DNA of 64,000 bases from Micromonospora globbae (GTDB lineage: Bacteria > Actinomycetota > Actinomycetes > Mycobacteriales > Micromonosporaceae): the NCBI RefSeq assembly GCF_003610785.1, contig NZ_RAQQ01000001.1, positions 310,001 to 374,000 of the forward strand, in the 5' to 3' direction. The position numbers and the translations under genes were made by a program. This document shows, piece by piece, positions 36,784 through 45,407 of the stretch. The number at the start of each line of letters is the position of its first letter. Position 1 is the first letter of the stretch. The notes beneath the pieces are model-generated. The model saw only the letters and a list, made by a program, of their open reading frames with translations, made no database searches and was not told the origin of the DNA.

Positions 36784-37076
36784 CGCGCGTACCTCCGCAG
36801 CACGTGGAGGGTCTGCGGCGGCACCGGGGCGCCCGCCCAGTCCGCGACCCGGGAACGGAACTCCCCCGCCGCGCGGATGCCGAGGAGCGGGTTGGCCGCG
36901 CCGTCCGGGAGCCGGAGCGTCAGCAGGAACTCGGGGCCGTCGCCGACCCGCGCCGCGGTGTACTCGATGCCGGCCGGCCCGGCCTCCTCGACCGCGGCGA
37001 ACAGGTGCCGGATGGCCTCCTCCACCTCGGGCACCCGTTCGGCGGGGGCGGTGAATCGGACGATCTGTACACTCAT
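36780..37076 (-). CDS. Small alpha/beta-barrel (ABM/Dabb-like) protein
   Basis: 98 residues beginning MSVQIVRFTAPAERVPEVEE, with the ferredoxin-like strand-helix pattern of antibiotic-biosynthesis monooxygenase-type dimers. No catalytic residues can be pinned down. Co-translated with the DoxX-like gene and divergent from an ECF sigma gene, which may drive it. Confidence 0.65.
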   Translation of the reverse strand: MSVQIVRFTAPAERVPEVEEAIRHLFAAVEEAGPAGIEYTAARVGDGPEFLLTLRLPDGAANPLLGIRAAGEFRSRVADWAGAPVPPQTLHVLRRYAR

Positions 37077-37159
37077 CGGTGCCTCCGTGTGCGCTCGTTC
37101 GTCGGATGTCTTCCCTCTCGCCCTCCTGACGCTCGGCACGCACGAAAGGTGACCCCACC

Positions 37160-38008
37160 GTGGATCTCGTTGAGCACTTCGAGGCTTCCCGGCCGCGGCT
37201 GCTGTCGCTCGCCCACCGCATCGTGGGCTCGCACCACGACGCCGAGGACGCGGTGCAGACCGCCTGGCTGCGCGCGCAGTCGGCCGACCCGGCGCAGGTG
37301 ACCAACCCGGACGGGTGGTTCACGGCGGTGACCGCACGGCTGTGTCTGGACCTGCTCCGGGCCCGCCGCCGCCGCGGAGAGGTGCCGCTCACGGCCGACG
37401 ACGTCCCCGGCGAGCAGATCGCCGTCGACGAGGCGTTCCTCCGTCGCGAGGAGGTGTCGCGGGCCCTGCTCGTCGTCCTCGGCGAGCTGTCCCCCCGGCA
37501 GCGGGTGGCCTACGTCCTGCACGACCTGTTCGCCGTGCCGTTCGACCAGGTGGCGGCGGTGCTCGACACGACAGCGGCCTCGGCGAAGAAGCTCGCCAGC
37601 CGCGCGCGGCTCCGGCTCGAAGGCGCCGGCCCGGCGGACCCGGGGCGGCTCGGGAAGGAGACCGACGTCGTGGACGCCTTCCTCGCGGCCGCGCGCGGCG
37701 GCGACATCGCGCGGCTCGTCACGCTCATGGCACCCGACGTCGTCCGTACGGCGGACCGGCGTCTGCTTCCCGCCGGTGCGCGGGCGGTCGTCCGGGGCGC
37801 CCGGGCGGTCGCGGAGGAGACCCGCGCCTTCGTGGACCGCATCGCCTCCGCCGTTCCGGTCGTCGTCGAGGGCCGCCCGGGAGCGCTGATCGCGCCCGGC
37901 GGGCACCCGTACGCGCTGATCCGGATCCGCGTCCGGGACGGGCTGGTCACCGGGATCGGCATCGCCCCCTACGAACCCGGCGTCGTGTCCCTGCCGGCGG
38001 CCGGCTGA
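37160..38008 (+). CDS. ECF sigma factor with SnoaL-like C-terminal domain
   Basis: 282 residues: region 2 (RPRLLSLAHRIVGSHHDAEDAVQTAWLRAQ), region 4 (LSPRQRVAYVLHDLFAVPFDQVAAVLDTTAASAKKLASRAR) and an NTF2/SnoaL-like tail (VVDAFLAAARGGDIARLVTLMAPDVVRTADR). It lacks the WLPEP linker, so it is SigJ-like but not canonical ECF41. The start follows GAAAGGTGA. Divergent from the DoxX-like pair, a probable target. Confidence 0.85.
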   Translation: MDLVEHFEASRPRLLSLAHRIVGSHHDAEDAVQTAWLRAQSADPAQVTNPDGWFTAVTARLCLDLLRARRRRGEVPLTADDVPGEQIAVDEAFLRREEVSRALLVVLGELSPRQRVAYVLHDLFAVPFDQVAAVLDTTAASAKKLASRARLRLEGAGPADPGRLGKETDVVDAFLAAARGGDIARLVTLMAPDVVRTADRRLLPAGARAVVRGARAVAEETRAFVDRIASAVPVVVEGRPGALIAPGGHPYALIRIRVRDGLVTGIGIAPYEPGVVSLPAAG

Positions 38009-38060
38009 CCACCCGGGCGGCGGGACGGGTGACGCCCCGACCTCCCGGGTGCGGCGTGGG

Positions 38061-38468
38061 TCAGGCCGTGCGGCGGGAACGGGCCGTGGCGAGCCAGCCG
38101 AGGGCCACGGCGACCAGGCCGATCGCGAGGGCGACGAACCCTCCGACGATCCCGTAGCCGGTGCCGGGCCCGCCGTCGGCGGCGGCCACCACGATCCCAC
38201 CGATGGCCATGCCGACCAGCCCCGCCGTGAGGGCCACCATGCCTCCTCGCCGTCCCGTGCCGGCACCGCGGGCGGACCGGGCCAGGGCCAGGCCACCGAC
38301 GACCACGCCGGCCAGCGCCACCAGTGCGGCCACGCTGCCGGCGAGCCGCCCGGCGGTCAGGGTGTAGGCGTCGACGGCCGCCGGCTCGGCCGAGACGTAC
38401 GCGACCGCGGGCCGGGCGAGCCCGGCGGCGCCGGTCAGGACTGCGGCGGACAGATGGTGGACGGACAT
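38061..38468 (-). CDS. DUF6223-like membrane protein
   Basis: 135 residues with four spans (AAVLTGAAGLARPAVAYV, LAGSVAALVALAGVVVGGLALA, MVALTAGLVGMAIGGIVVAAA, GIVGGFVALAIGLVAVALGWLA). It matches a family found beside two-component genes in actinobacteria; function unknown. The divergent kinase gene shares the 214-bp spacer holding operator set B. Confidence 0.7.
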   Translation of the reverse strand: MSVHHLSAAVLTGAAGLARPAVAYVSAEPAAVDAYTLTAGRLAGSVAALVALAGVVVGGLALARSARGAGTGRRGGMVALTAGLVGMAIGGIVVAAADGGPGTGYGIVGGFVALAIGLVAVALGWLATARSRRTA

Positions 38469-38579
38469 GTGCTGCTCCTCTTCTCCCAGGACGGGTGCCG
38501 TCTGATCGTCTCCGCGGGTCCGTCCCCTGTCGTCCTGCCGGCGCGGTCACTTCCCGGTGCCGCGTGCGGCGTACCCGGC

Positions 38580-38624
38580 TGCCACGGATGCGGTAGGGGG
38601 CGCGGCGCTACTGCGGACGCGGTA
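38580..38624. promoter_or_regulatory. Pair of response-regulator-type repeats (set B)
   Basis: 16-mers at 38580-38595 and 38609-38624, matching the set A and set C motif (minus-strand reading TACC-GCRTCCGY-RGYA), between the divergent DUF6223-like and kinase genes. Confidence 0.6.
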
Positions 38625-38670
38625 CCCGGCGGTCGTCCGTCGGCAGGAGTCACGCGAGGACGGATACGGC

Positions 38671-38676
38671 TAGGGT
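38671..38676 (+). promoter_or_regulatory. -10 element, leaderless kinase transcript
   Basis: TAGGGT, 6 bases before ATG 38683; same spacing as in the other two kinase operons. Confidence 0.45.
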
Positions 38677-38682
38677 TCGCGC

Positions 38683-39795
38683 ATGGGCAGGGGACGCGTC
38701 GGTGTCAGCGACTGGGCCATCGCCGTCGGCGTGGCCGCGATCCTCCTGGCCACCGGGCTGTCCGGGCACCGTCCCGCCACCGGCGTCGACGTGCTCGGTT
38801 CCGCGCTGCTGGCGGCCGGCGGCCTGGCGCTGCTCGCGCGCCGCCGCGCTCCGGTTCCCGTTCTGGCCGTCACCGGGCTGTGCGCCGTGGGCTATCAGGC
38901 GGCCGGGTTCGACGTGCCGGCCGTGGCGTACCTCGTGGCGGTCTACGCCGCCGTGCGGAAAGGCCGGCGCACCGCCACGGTGGTCGTGAGCGTGCTGATG
39001 CTGGCCGCTCTCCCCCTCGCGGCGATGGCCTCCGGCCTGCACGACACGGGCGAGGCGTTCGCGCGGGCCCGGGGTGCCCTGGAGCTGGCGTGGCTGATCG
39101 CCGCGGGGGCGGCGGGCGAGGCGCTGCGCCAGGCCGAGCGCCGCGCCGACGAGGCCGAGCGCACGCGCGAGGAGACCGCGCGGCGACGCGCCAACGAGGA
39201 GCGGCTGCACATCGCGCGGGAGCTGCACGACTCGCTCACCCACCAGATCTCCGTCATCAAGGTGCAGGCCGAGGTCGCCGTCCACCTGGCACAGAAGCGG
39301 GGCGAGCAGGTGCCGGAGGCCCTGCTGGCGATCCGGGAGGCCGGCCGTGAGGCGGCCCGGGAACTGCGGGCGACCCTGGAGGCGCTGCGCGACGACGACA
39401 AGAACCCGCCGCGGGGACTCGACCAGGTTCCGGAACTCGTGCGACGGGCCCGGACGGCCGGCCTGGACGCGAAGCTCACGATCGAGGGCCACCGCAACGA
39501 CGTGCCGTCCGCGGTGGACCGCACGGCCTACCGGATCGTGCAGGAGTCGCTGACCAACGTCGCCCGTCACGCCGCGGCGGCGACGGCGTGGGTACGGATC
39601 GACTACCGTCCCGACGCTCTGGTCATCCGGGTCGACGACGACGGCACGGCCACGTCGGACACCACGCCGGTGCCCGGTGTCGGGCTGCTCGGGATGCGGG
39701 AACGCGTCACCGCCCTCGGCGGTCGCCTGCGCGCCGCGCCGCGCCGCGAGGGCGGCTTCACCGTCCAGGCCGAGCTTCCCGTGGACGCGTCGTGA
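38683..39795 (+). CDS. Sensor histidine kinase (HisKA_3)
   Basis: 370 residues. Four to five membrane spans, a short Glu/Arg-rich coiled coil, HisKA_3 with His182 (HIARELHDSLTHQISVIKVQ) and ATPase motifs (YRIVQESLTNVARHAAA, VDDDG, GLLGMRERVTALGG). Clearly a paralogue of the kinase at 31946-33076. Overlaps its regulator by 4 bp. Confidence 0.92.
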   Translation: MGRGRVGVSDWAIAVGVAAILLATGLSGHRPATGVDVLGSALLAAGGLALLARRRAPVPVLAVTGLCAVGYQAAGFDVPAVAYLVAVYAAVRKGRRTATVVVSVLMLAALPLAAMASGLHDTGEAFARARGALELAWLIAAGAAGEALRQAERRADEAERTREETARRRANEERLHIARELHDSLTHQISVIKVQAEVAVHLAQKRGEQVPEALLAIREAGREAARELRATLEALRDDDKNPPRGLDQVPELVRRARTAGLDAKLTIEGHRNDVPSAVDRTAYRIVQESLTNVARHAAAATAWVRIDYRPDALVIRVDDDGTATSDTTPVPGVGLLGMRERVTALGGRLRAAPRREGGFTVQAELPVDAS

Positions 39796-40454
39796 TCCGT
39801 GTCCTGCTGGTCGACGACCAGCCGCTCATCCGCAGCGGATTCCGGGCGCTCCTGGAGGTCGAGGACGACATCGAGGTGGTGGCCGAGGCGGCCGACGGCG
39901 GCGAGGGCGTGGCGCTGGCGCGGCGACATCTGCCCGACGTCGCGCTCATCGACGTGCAGATGCCGGTCGTCGACGGGATCGAGGCGACCCGACGCATCGC
40001 CACCGACCCGGCCCTCGCCTCGGTGCACGTCGTCATCCTCACCAACTACGGCTTCGACGAGTACGTCTTCAGGGCGCTGCGCGCCGGCGCGGCCGGGTTC
40101 CTCGTGAAGGACATCCAGCCGGAGGACTTCCTGCACGCCGTGCGGGTGGCCGCGCGCGGCGACGCCCTGCTCGCACCGTCGATCACCCGGAAGCTGATCA
40201 ACCGGTACGTCACCCAGCCGGTCGACGCCGCCGCGAGCAGGACCCTGGAGGGGCTGACCAACCGGGAGCGCGAGGCGGTGGCCCTGGTCGCGCAGGGCCT
40301 GTCCAACGACCAGATCGCCGAGCGCATGGTCATCAGCCCGACGACCGCGAAGACCCACGTCAACCGGGCCATGGCCAAGCTGCGCGCCCGCGACCGCGCG
40401 CAGCTCGTGGTCCTCGCCTACGAGTCCGGTCTCGTGGCGCCCCGAAGCCGCTGA
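39792..40454 (+). CDS. NarL/LuxR-type response regulator
   Basis: 220 residues: receiver with Asp54 (VALIDVQMPV), ILTNYGFDEYVF, FLVKDI, and LuxR helix-turn-helix (LTNREREAVALVAQGLSNDQIAERMVISPTTAKTHVNRAMAKL). Cognate to the overlapping kinase; near-paralogue of the regulator at 31269-31949, which fits the shared DNA motif. Confidence 0.92.
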   Translation: MIRVLLVDDQPLIRSGFRALLEVEDDIEVVAEAADGGEGVALARRHLPDVALIDVQMPVVDGIEATRRIATDPALASVHVVILTNYGFDEYVFRALRAGAAGFLVKDIQPEDFLHAVRVAARGDALLAPSITRKLINRYVTQPVDAAASRTLEGLTNREREAVALVAQGLSNDQIAERMVISPTTAKTHVNRAMAKLRARDRAQLVVLAYESGLVAPRSR

Positions 40455-40483
40455 GGCCCCTCTCTCCCCGTAGGCCACCCGGT

Positions 40484-40529
40484 GGTCACGAAGGTGTCGT
40501 CGGGACTCGCCGGCGACACCTTCATGACC
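40484..40529. terminator. Bidirectional terminator hairpin
   Basis: 16-bp stem with one mismatch (40484-40499 with 40514-40529), 14-base loop, between convergent genes. Confidence 0.75.
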
Positions 40530-41388
40530 CGGCGGGGTCTCCACCGTCGGGGCGCAGGTCGGTCCTCGCCGCGCCGTTCGACGGGTCGTACGGGTAGGAG
40601 AGGTGCTGGTGCACCATCAGCCAGGCGCCGTTCCTGCGCTGGAAGACCCGGGTGCCACGCGACCAGCTCTCCACGGTGGGAGGGCCGGTCACCCGCATGT
40701 GGTTGAGACCCCACGCGACGGCCAGGTCGCCGTCGACCAGGATGGTCAGGTCGGGGACGCGCCAGGTGACGGTGCCGTCGCCGGACGCTGCGAGGCCGGC
40801 CTCGCAGACCTCGCGTACGGCCTGGACGCCGTCGTACCGCAGGGGCTGCTCGTGCTCGTAGGAGACGACGTCGTCGGCGATGGCGGCCATCAGGCCGTCG
40901 AGGTCCTTGGCCGCCGTGCTGTCGAACCAGCGCTCGTGCAGCAGGCGGAGGTCCTGCTCGGCGGCGTGGGCGCCGTCGGCCGTGGCGGCGGGCGTGACGA
41001 GGGGGAACGAGTGGTGCTCGTGGGTGACCACCCACCGGCCGTCCCGCTTGCGCAGGCCGAGGGTCAACCGCAGCCGGTTCTGCGGGTCGTCGGCGAGGTC
41101 CTGGTCGGTGCCGCAGCGCAGCAGGGCGTACGCGAAGGCGACCTCGTCGCCGGCGGTGACCTCCAGTGACTCGATCTCGAACGACGCGCCCCCGGCCTGC
41201 CACCGGAAGAACGGGAGCCACGTCTCGCGGTATGCGTCGAGGCCGCGCACGCCCTCGTACGGCGGCGGCACGTCGAACATCACGATGTCCTCGGCATGGT
41301 CGGCGAGGACACCGGCGAGGTCGCCGCCGTGCACGGCCTCGGCCCAGCGCTCGATCAGGGTGCGGATCTGTTCCTCGTTGGTGGGCAT
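40522..41388 (-). CDS. Tandem SnoaL/NTF2-like protein
   Basis: 288 residues made of two NTF2-like domains: the first (IRTLIERWAEAVHGGDLAGVLADHAEDIVMFDVPPP) and the second (LRLLHERWFDSTAAKDLDGLMAAIADDVVSYEHEQP). Each is a cone-shaped barrel with an internal pocket, as in small isomerases/hydrolases and scaffold proteins; the doubled form suggests an internal dimer. Function unknown. Its 3' end overlaps the terminator hairpin. Lies upstream of nothing on its strand but next to an ECF sigma gene. Confidence 0.75.
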   Translation of the reverse strand: MPTNEEQIRTLIERWAEAVHGGDLAGVLADHAEDIVMFDVPPPYEGVRGLDAYRETWLPFFRWQAGGASFEIESLEVTAGDEVAFAYALLRCGTDQDLADDPQNRLRLTLGLRKRDGRWVVTHEHHSFPLVTPAATADGAHAAEQDLRLLHERWFDSTAAKDLDGLMAAIADDVVSYEHEQPLRYDGVQAVREVCEAGLAASGDGTVTWRVPDLTILVDGDLAVAWGLNHMRVTGPPTVESWSRGTRVFQRRNGAWLMVHQHLSYPYDPSNGAARTDLRPDGGDPAGS

Positions 41389-41476
41389 GCGCTGCTCGGT
41401 CCTTCCGGGTCGGTGTGTCCGTCAGGACTACAACCCGGGCCGGCGCGGAAAATCATCGCGTGGGCGGGGCGGGCGG

Positions 41477-42502
41477 TCAGGGCAACCGGACCGGCAGCCC
41501 GAAGGCGGCGAAGTCGGCGTCGAGGAACGACACCACCTCGGCCACCCGCGGGCCGCGGAGCGCGAGCACGTCGAGGCCCGCCGGGACGTACGCGCCCCGC
41601 TCGTCGTTCCACAGGTACGTGCCGAACGCGAGCTGCCCGTTGGCCCGCGCCGGCAGGAAACGCCAGCGGTGCCGCCGCACCGCGTCGTCCAGGAACCGGC
41701 GGATCCCGTCGTGGCCCGCGTACCACACCCGCAGCGGCGGCATCGAGTACCGGGCGTCCTCGGTCAGCATCGCCACGATGGCGTCGACGTCACCGGCCTC
41801 CCACGCGGCCACGTAACGCCGCGCCAGCTCCCGCTGGGCGGCGTCGCCGAGGGAGCGGAGGGTCCGCTGCTGGCTCGCTTGCGGAAGCCTCACGGCGAGC
41901 ACCGCGCGGGCCCGCTGGAGGGCGCTGTTGACGGCGGCGACCGTGGTGCCCAACAGGTCGGCGACCTCGCCGGCGGCGTAGCCGAGGACGTCGCGCAGCA
42001 GCAGGACGGCCCGGTGCCGGGCCGACAGGTGCTGCAGGGCGGCGACGAACGCCAGCTCCACGCTCTCCCGCGCCACGACGCGCGCCTCCGGGCTCAGCTG
42101 CGCCGTCCAGCCCATGAGCCGATCCGGGTACGGCTCCAGCCACGCCACCTCGGCCGAGGGCACACCGGCCGGGTTCAGGTCGGTGGGCAGCTCGCGGCGC
42201 CCCCGCCGCTCGATGATCGTCAGCGACCGGTTCGTCGCGATCCGGTAGAGCCACGGACGGATCGACGCGTGGTCCTCCAGCCGCCCCAGGTTGCGCCACG
42301 CCCGGTCCAGGGCGTCCTGGATCGCGTCCTCGGCGTCGTGGACCGACCCGAGAAGCCGGTAGCAGTGGGCCCGCAGTTCGTCCCGCAACGGCCCCACGAG
42401 ACGGCCGAAGGCGTCGCCGTCACCCGCCTGCGCGGCGGACAGCAACCGCGCCGCCTCCGACACGTCCACCCGGCCCGGGCTGCTCCCACGATCCGCGCTC
42501 AC
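41477..42502 (-). CDS. ECF sigma factor, SigG-like, with SnoaL-like tail
   Basis: 341 residues: region 2 ([34 protein letters not shown]), region 4 ([41 protein letters not shown]) and a C-terminal SnoaL-like domain ([28 protein letters not shown]). The [13 protein letters not shown] and [12 protein letters not shown] wording is that of the SigG group. No anti-sigma factor adjoins. GTG 42502 is used. Confidence 0.87.
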   Translation of the reverse strand: MSADRGSSPGRVDVSEAARLLSAAQAGDGDAFGRLVGPLRDELRAHCYRLLGSVHDAEDAIQDALDRAWRNLGRLEDHASIRPWLYRIATNRSLTIIERRGRRELPTDLNPAGVPSAEVAWLEPYPDRLMGWTAQLSPEARVVARESVELAFVAALQHLSARHRAVLLLRDVLGYAAGEVADLLGTTVAAVNSALQRARAVLAVRLPQASQQRTLRSLGDAAQRELARRYVAAWEAGDVDAIVAMLTEDARYSMPPLRVWYAGHDGIRRFLDDAVRRHRWRFLPARANGQLAFGTYLWNDERGAYVPAGLDVLALRGPRVAEVVSFLDADFAAFGLPVRLP

Positions 42503-42554
42503 CCCCGCCAGGCTACGTCGACCCTCCGACGTCGGACGGGCGGCACGGCGGCGC

Positions 42555-43868
42555 TCAGTCCGTCGACTCGGCCGGCAGGCTGTCCATGAACGAGCTGACC
42601 GAGAAGACCGCCCGGCCCGGTCCGGGCGGACCGTACCCGGGCGGGCTGGACAGGCCGTTGGCCTCCATGGTCGCGCGGTACACCTCCAGCAGCCGGATGT
42701 GGTACTCCAGCGGCGCGCCCTGCGGGTTCGCCCGGCCGAGCGGGGTGGTCGGCTCGGGGCACCAGGTGGTGAACCGCGGGGTGATCCCCCGCGACATGAA
42801 GTACTGAAGGCCCTCCGCGGTCGAGTCGATGGCCTCGTCCACGCTGGTGAAGCCGTGCGGGGCCGCCATCTCGACGCCGGCGACAAAGTTCGGGATGACG
42901 TTGCGCGGGCCGAAGACCTCGGCCGATTCGAGGATGCGGCGGTGCCACTCCTCCCGGCCCACGTACCGCTCCTTGCCCGGGCAGTACAGCTCGAACAGCC
43001 GCTTGTCCCACACCTCGTAGTTCGGGTGGTAGATCCGGATCCCGTAGTCGTGGAAGCGCTGCACGTCCTCCCGTGGCAACGCCTGGGCGACCACCTTGCC
43101 GATCCACCGGCCCGGGAACCGCTCCTCGATCGCCTGCGCGTAGCGGCCGTAGAAGTCCGCCTCGGCCAGCCCGTCGACCTTCGAGGTGATGCTGCCGCCG
43201 GTCAGCGTGTACGCCTGGGAGGCGCGGGCCGTGTCGTACCGGTCGATGATCGCCAGCGCCTCGAGGACCTCGTCGACCGGCTTGACGCCCGTGTACGGGC
43301 GGCCGGCCTTCTTGTGCTGGCGCCAGTTGTGGTTGATGTCGCAGTACTGGCACTCCTCCTTGGCGCCGAAGTACTGGCAGACCCGGAACACGGTCAGGTA
43401 GATGAGGTAGCCCCACTGGATGGTCGGCGCCACCTCCATGACCGACTTGCCGTTGGCGAGCGTGTGCCGGTAGTAGTCCGGCATCGGGGGCAGGCCCACC
43501 TCGGCGATCGCCCGCCCGTCGAGGAACAGCCTCAGCCGGCCGTCCTCGTCCGGCTTGACCCGGTACGGCGAGTCGGGGTTGGTGCGGACCGACACGACCG
43601 TGCGGCGCAGCTCGTAGGGGCCGCCGGTGAGCACGATCTCCTCCGGCGGCCGGCGCAGGGCGGCGGCGCCCAGTTCGGGCAGCGTGCGGTGGTCGAACGA
43701 GAAGATGAAGTACGACTTGGGCTTGACCTCGCCGTTCTCGTTGTCGGTCAGCGCAGAGTCGTCGAAGGCCAGGCCGCCGCGCAGCAGGTCCTCCTTGATC
43801 ACCGCTTCACGGGGCACGTGGGGGAAGCGCCCCATGAGGTCCTCGATGAGATCCGTACGCGACTGCAT
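42555..43868 (-). CDS. Radical SAM-like protein with unusual cysteine spacing
   Basis: 437 residues. The likely iron-sulfur site is C164-X8-C173-X2-C176 in [20 protein letters not shown], not the usual C-X3-C-X2-C; a LTGGSITSK segment and a barrel-like series of strands ([34 protein letters not shown]) follow as in radical SAM enzymes. There is no SPASM extension. I recognise it as a conserved but uncharacterised radical SAM group. It is divergent from sodN across a highly structured 355-bp gap. Substrate unknown. Confidence 0.75.
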   Translation of the reverse strand: MQSRTDLIEDLMGRFPHVPREAVIKEDLLRGGLAFDDSALTDNENGEVKPKSYFIFSFDHRTLPELGAAALRRPPEEIVLTGGPYELRRTVVSVRTNPDSPYRVKPDEDGRLRLFLDGRAIAEVGLPPMPDYYRHTLANGKSVMEVAPTIQWGYLIYLTVFRVCQYFGAKEECQYCDINHNWRQHKKAGRPYTGVKPVDEVLEALAIIDRYDTARASQAYTLTGGSITSKVDGLAEADFYGRYAQAIEERFPGRWIGKVVAQALPREDVQRFHDYGIRIYHPNYEVWDKRLFELYCPGKERYVGREEWHRRILESAEVFGPRNVIPNFVAGVEMAAPHGFTSVDEAIDSTAEGLQYFMSRGITPRFTTWCPEPTTPLGRANPQGAPLEYHIRLLEVYRATMEANGLSSPPGYGPPGPGRAVFSVSSFMDSLPAESTD

Positions 43869-44101
43869 GCGCCCTCCCCGTGTCGGTTGTTCGCCGCGCC
43901 TGGCGACGGCGTGAGACCGGGCGGGGAACTCCCCGGGGACCGCCTCGGCAGCCAACCCGCCTGGCTCGGCAGTGACGGCTCCTGTGGCGTGCAGGGGCCG
44001 TCGCGAGGCATTTCGGGCCTGGAAGGCCCGCGTTCGAGAGATGTCGACCGTACCACTCCCGTTCGGGCACGTTCGGCGGACTGAGATCCACTTCACGGGG
44101 G
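43869..44101 (-). ncRNA. Structured 5' leader of the radical SAM gene, candidate regulatory RNA
   Basis: The region immediately upstream of the radical SAM gene is unusually rich in hairpins: 43974-43984 with 43992-44002 (11 bp, one wobble), 44014-44020 with 44024-44030 (7 bp, 3-base loop), 43950-43954 with 43962-43966, and a CGGGG/CCCCG pair at 43922-43935. A long leader of this kind can be a riboswitch or attenuator, but it matches none I know. High GC alone can create some pairing. Confidence 0.35.
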
Positions 44102-44132
44102 TTGACCTCAAGTGACGTTCAGGTATTAACGT
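44102..44132 (+). promoter_or_regulatory. sodN promoter with MerR-like operator
   Basis: TTGACC (44102-44107), 19-bp spacer, TAACGT (44127-44132). Within the spacer lies an imperfect dyad, ACCTCAAGT...TTCAGGT. A 19-bp spacer with a dyad abutting the -35 is the arrangement of MerR/SoxR-activated promoters. A 16-bp alternative with TATTAA (44124-44129) also exists. Confidence 0.4.
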
Positions 44133-44223
44133 CCGGATGTTGCCCCCGGCGTGGGAGCCGGCGCCCCACGGGCGTCGACGCCGCCCGCCGCTCCCCGCCA
44201 CCGTCGGAAGAAGGATGAATCTG

Positions 44224-44628
44224 ATGCGACTGCCACGCCTCTTCACCCCGCGCACCGTGACGAGCGCCCACTGCGACCTGCCCTGCGGTGTCTACGACCC
44301 GGCTCAGGCGAGGATCGAGGCCGAGTCCATCAAGGCGATCTGCGAGAAGTACCAGGCCAACGACGACCCGGAGTTCCGGACGCGGGCCCTGCTCATCAAG
44401 GAGCAGCGGGCCGAGCTGGTCAAGCACCACCTCTGGGTGCTGTGGACCGACTACTTCAAGGCGCCGCACTTCGAGAAGTACCCCCAGCTGCACGGCCTCT
44501 TCAACGAGGCCACCAAGCTGGCCGGCGCGAGCGGGGCCAAGGGGTCCGCGGACCCGGAGGTGGCGGACCGCCTGCTCGCGAAGATCAACGAGATCGCGGA
44601 GATCTTCTGGGAGACCAAGCAGGCCTGA
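44224..44628 (+). CDS. sodN: Nickel superoxide dismutase
   Basis: 134 residues: a 15-residue leader (MRLPRLFTPRTVTSA), then the nickel hook HCDLPCGVYDPAQARIEAES, whose mature His1, Cys2 and Cys6 bind nickel. The rest is the expected four-helix subunit (KEQRAELVKHHLWVLWTDYFKAPHFEKYP). It dismutates superoxide in the cytoplasm as a hexamer after the leader is removed. ATG 44224 is preferred to ATG 44215 because AAGAAGG is then 9 bases upstream. The usual processing peptidase gene, sodX, is not adjacent; it may lie elsewhere. Confidence 0.95.
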   Translation: MRLPRLFTPRTVTSAHCDLPCGVYDPAQARIEAESIKAICEKYQANDDPEFRTRALLIKEQRAELVKHHLWVLWTDYFKAPHFEKYPQLHGLFNEATKLAGASGAKGSADPEVADRLLAKINEIAEIFWETKQA

Positions 44629-44674
44629 CGGCCACGGGGCCGGCCGGGCGGTGACGCCGCCGGCCCGCTGGGTG

Positions 44675-44709
44675 GGCGGTGGCACCTCGGAGGTCGGGGT
44701 GCCGCCGCC
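44675..44709 (+). terminator. sodN terminator
   Basis: 12-bp stem with one G-U pair (44675-44686 with 44698-44709) and an 11-base loop, 47 bp after the stop. Confidence 0.7.
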
Positions 44710-44864
44710 CGCCGCCGCGTTGGCCGGGAGCCGGCCATTCTCCGGCCGTGGCGTTCGCCGGAGCCCGGGCCCGGCCCGCTCGCCCGCCGGTCCCGGCCGA
44801 CCGCGGCGGACCGCCGACCAGTCGGCGGTCGAGCCGGAGCACGGCGACGAGTCAATGGTCAGCG

Positions 44865-44892
44865 ACATCGAGATGTGTCAAGTTGGCGACAC
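44865..44892. promoter_or_regulatory. Inverted repeats upstream of the conflict operon
   Basis: ACATC-GA-GATGT (44865-44876), then GTGTC-N8-GACAC (44875-44892), overlapping by two bases. They lie 45-72 bp before the EACC1 ATG and are candidate operators or upstream promoter elements. Confidence 0.4.
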
Positions 44893-44936
44893 TTCGCCGA
44901 TGCCACGGCCGCCGTGCCGGCTAATACGATAGGCGC

Positions 44937-45371
44937 ATGTCACCAAAGGTCTCGATTGTCGCCACGGACCGCCACCGCGATCCTGGCCCGCGGCCGGGCG
45001 CCGACGTGACCTTTCTTCCGCTCGCCGAGGACGGCGACGTCGGGATCTACCCCGACTCCACCCCGGCCCTGATCCAGGAACTGCGGGCCGCGGGGCTCGC
45101 CGTCGACACCTGGCATCCTGCCACGGAATGCGATTTCGTCTCGTCACGCGGTCTGGTGACCGACACGCTGCTGCAGATCGGCGTCGGGATCGGCTCCTCC
45201 GCCGGCTGGTACGCCCTCCAGTCGCTGCTGCGCCGGCGGGGCGGCCAGCTCAGCGTGCGGGCGATCCTCGACGACGGTGCCCAGCGACGACGCGTGGAGG
45301 TGACCGGAGAGGCGGCCGACGTCGTCGAGGCGCTGGAACGGCTCGACCCGTTCGCGTCGGAGCGGCCCTGA
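44937..45371 (+). CDS. EACC1 (effector-associated constant component) protein
   Basis: 144 residues. The second half, DTLLQIGVGIGSSAGWYALQSLLRRRGG followed by QLSVRAILDDGAQRRRVEVTGEAADVVEALERL, matches the EACC1 family: one hydrophobic helix then a small alpha/beta domain. EACC1 genes occur with caspase, trypsin or other effectors carrying effector-associated domains in actinobacterial conflict systems; their exact role is unknown. First gene of the operon with VMAP (36-bp gap). Confidence 0.75.
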   Translation: MSPKVSIVATDRHRDPGPRPGADVTFLPLAEDGDVGIYPDSTPALIQELRAAGLAVDTWHPATECDFVSSRGLVTDTLLQIGVGIGSSAGWYALQSLLRRRGGQLSVRAILDDGAQRRRVEVTGEAADVVEALERLDPFASERP

Positions 45372-45407
45372 TGGCGCCGGCCGCAGTGCCCCGCCGAGGC
45401 CCCGCCG

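Larger units (their letters stand above)
44629..44936. other. 308-bp intergenic region, sodN to conflict operon
   Basis: Contains the sodN terminator at 44675-44709, GC-rich spacer, then from about 44855 an AT-richer stretch with two adjoining inverted repeats and a possible -10 (TAATAC/TACGAT, 44922-44930) directly before the EACC1 gene. No coding signal seen. Confidence 0.55.

Noticed and set aside
42555..43868. Radical SAM protein as the missing FxsB of the conflict locus
   Set aside because: It lacks a SPASM region, is on the other side of sodN and its terminator, and has different cysteine spacing.
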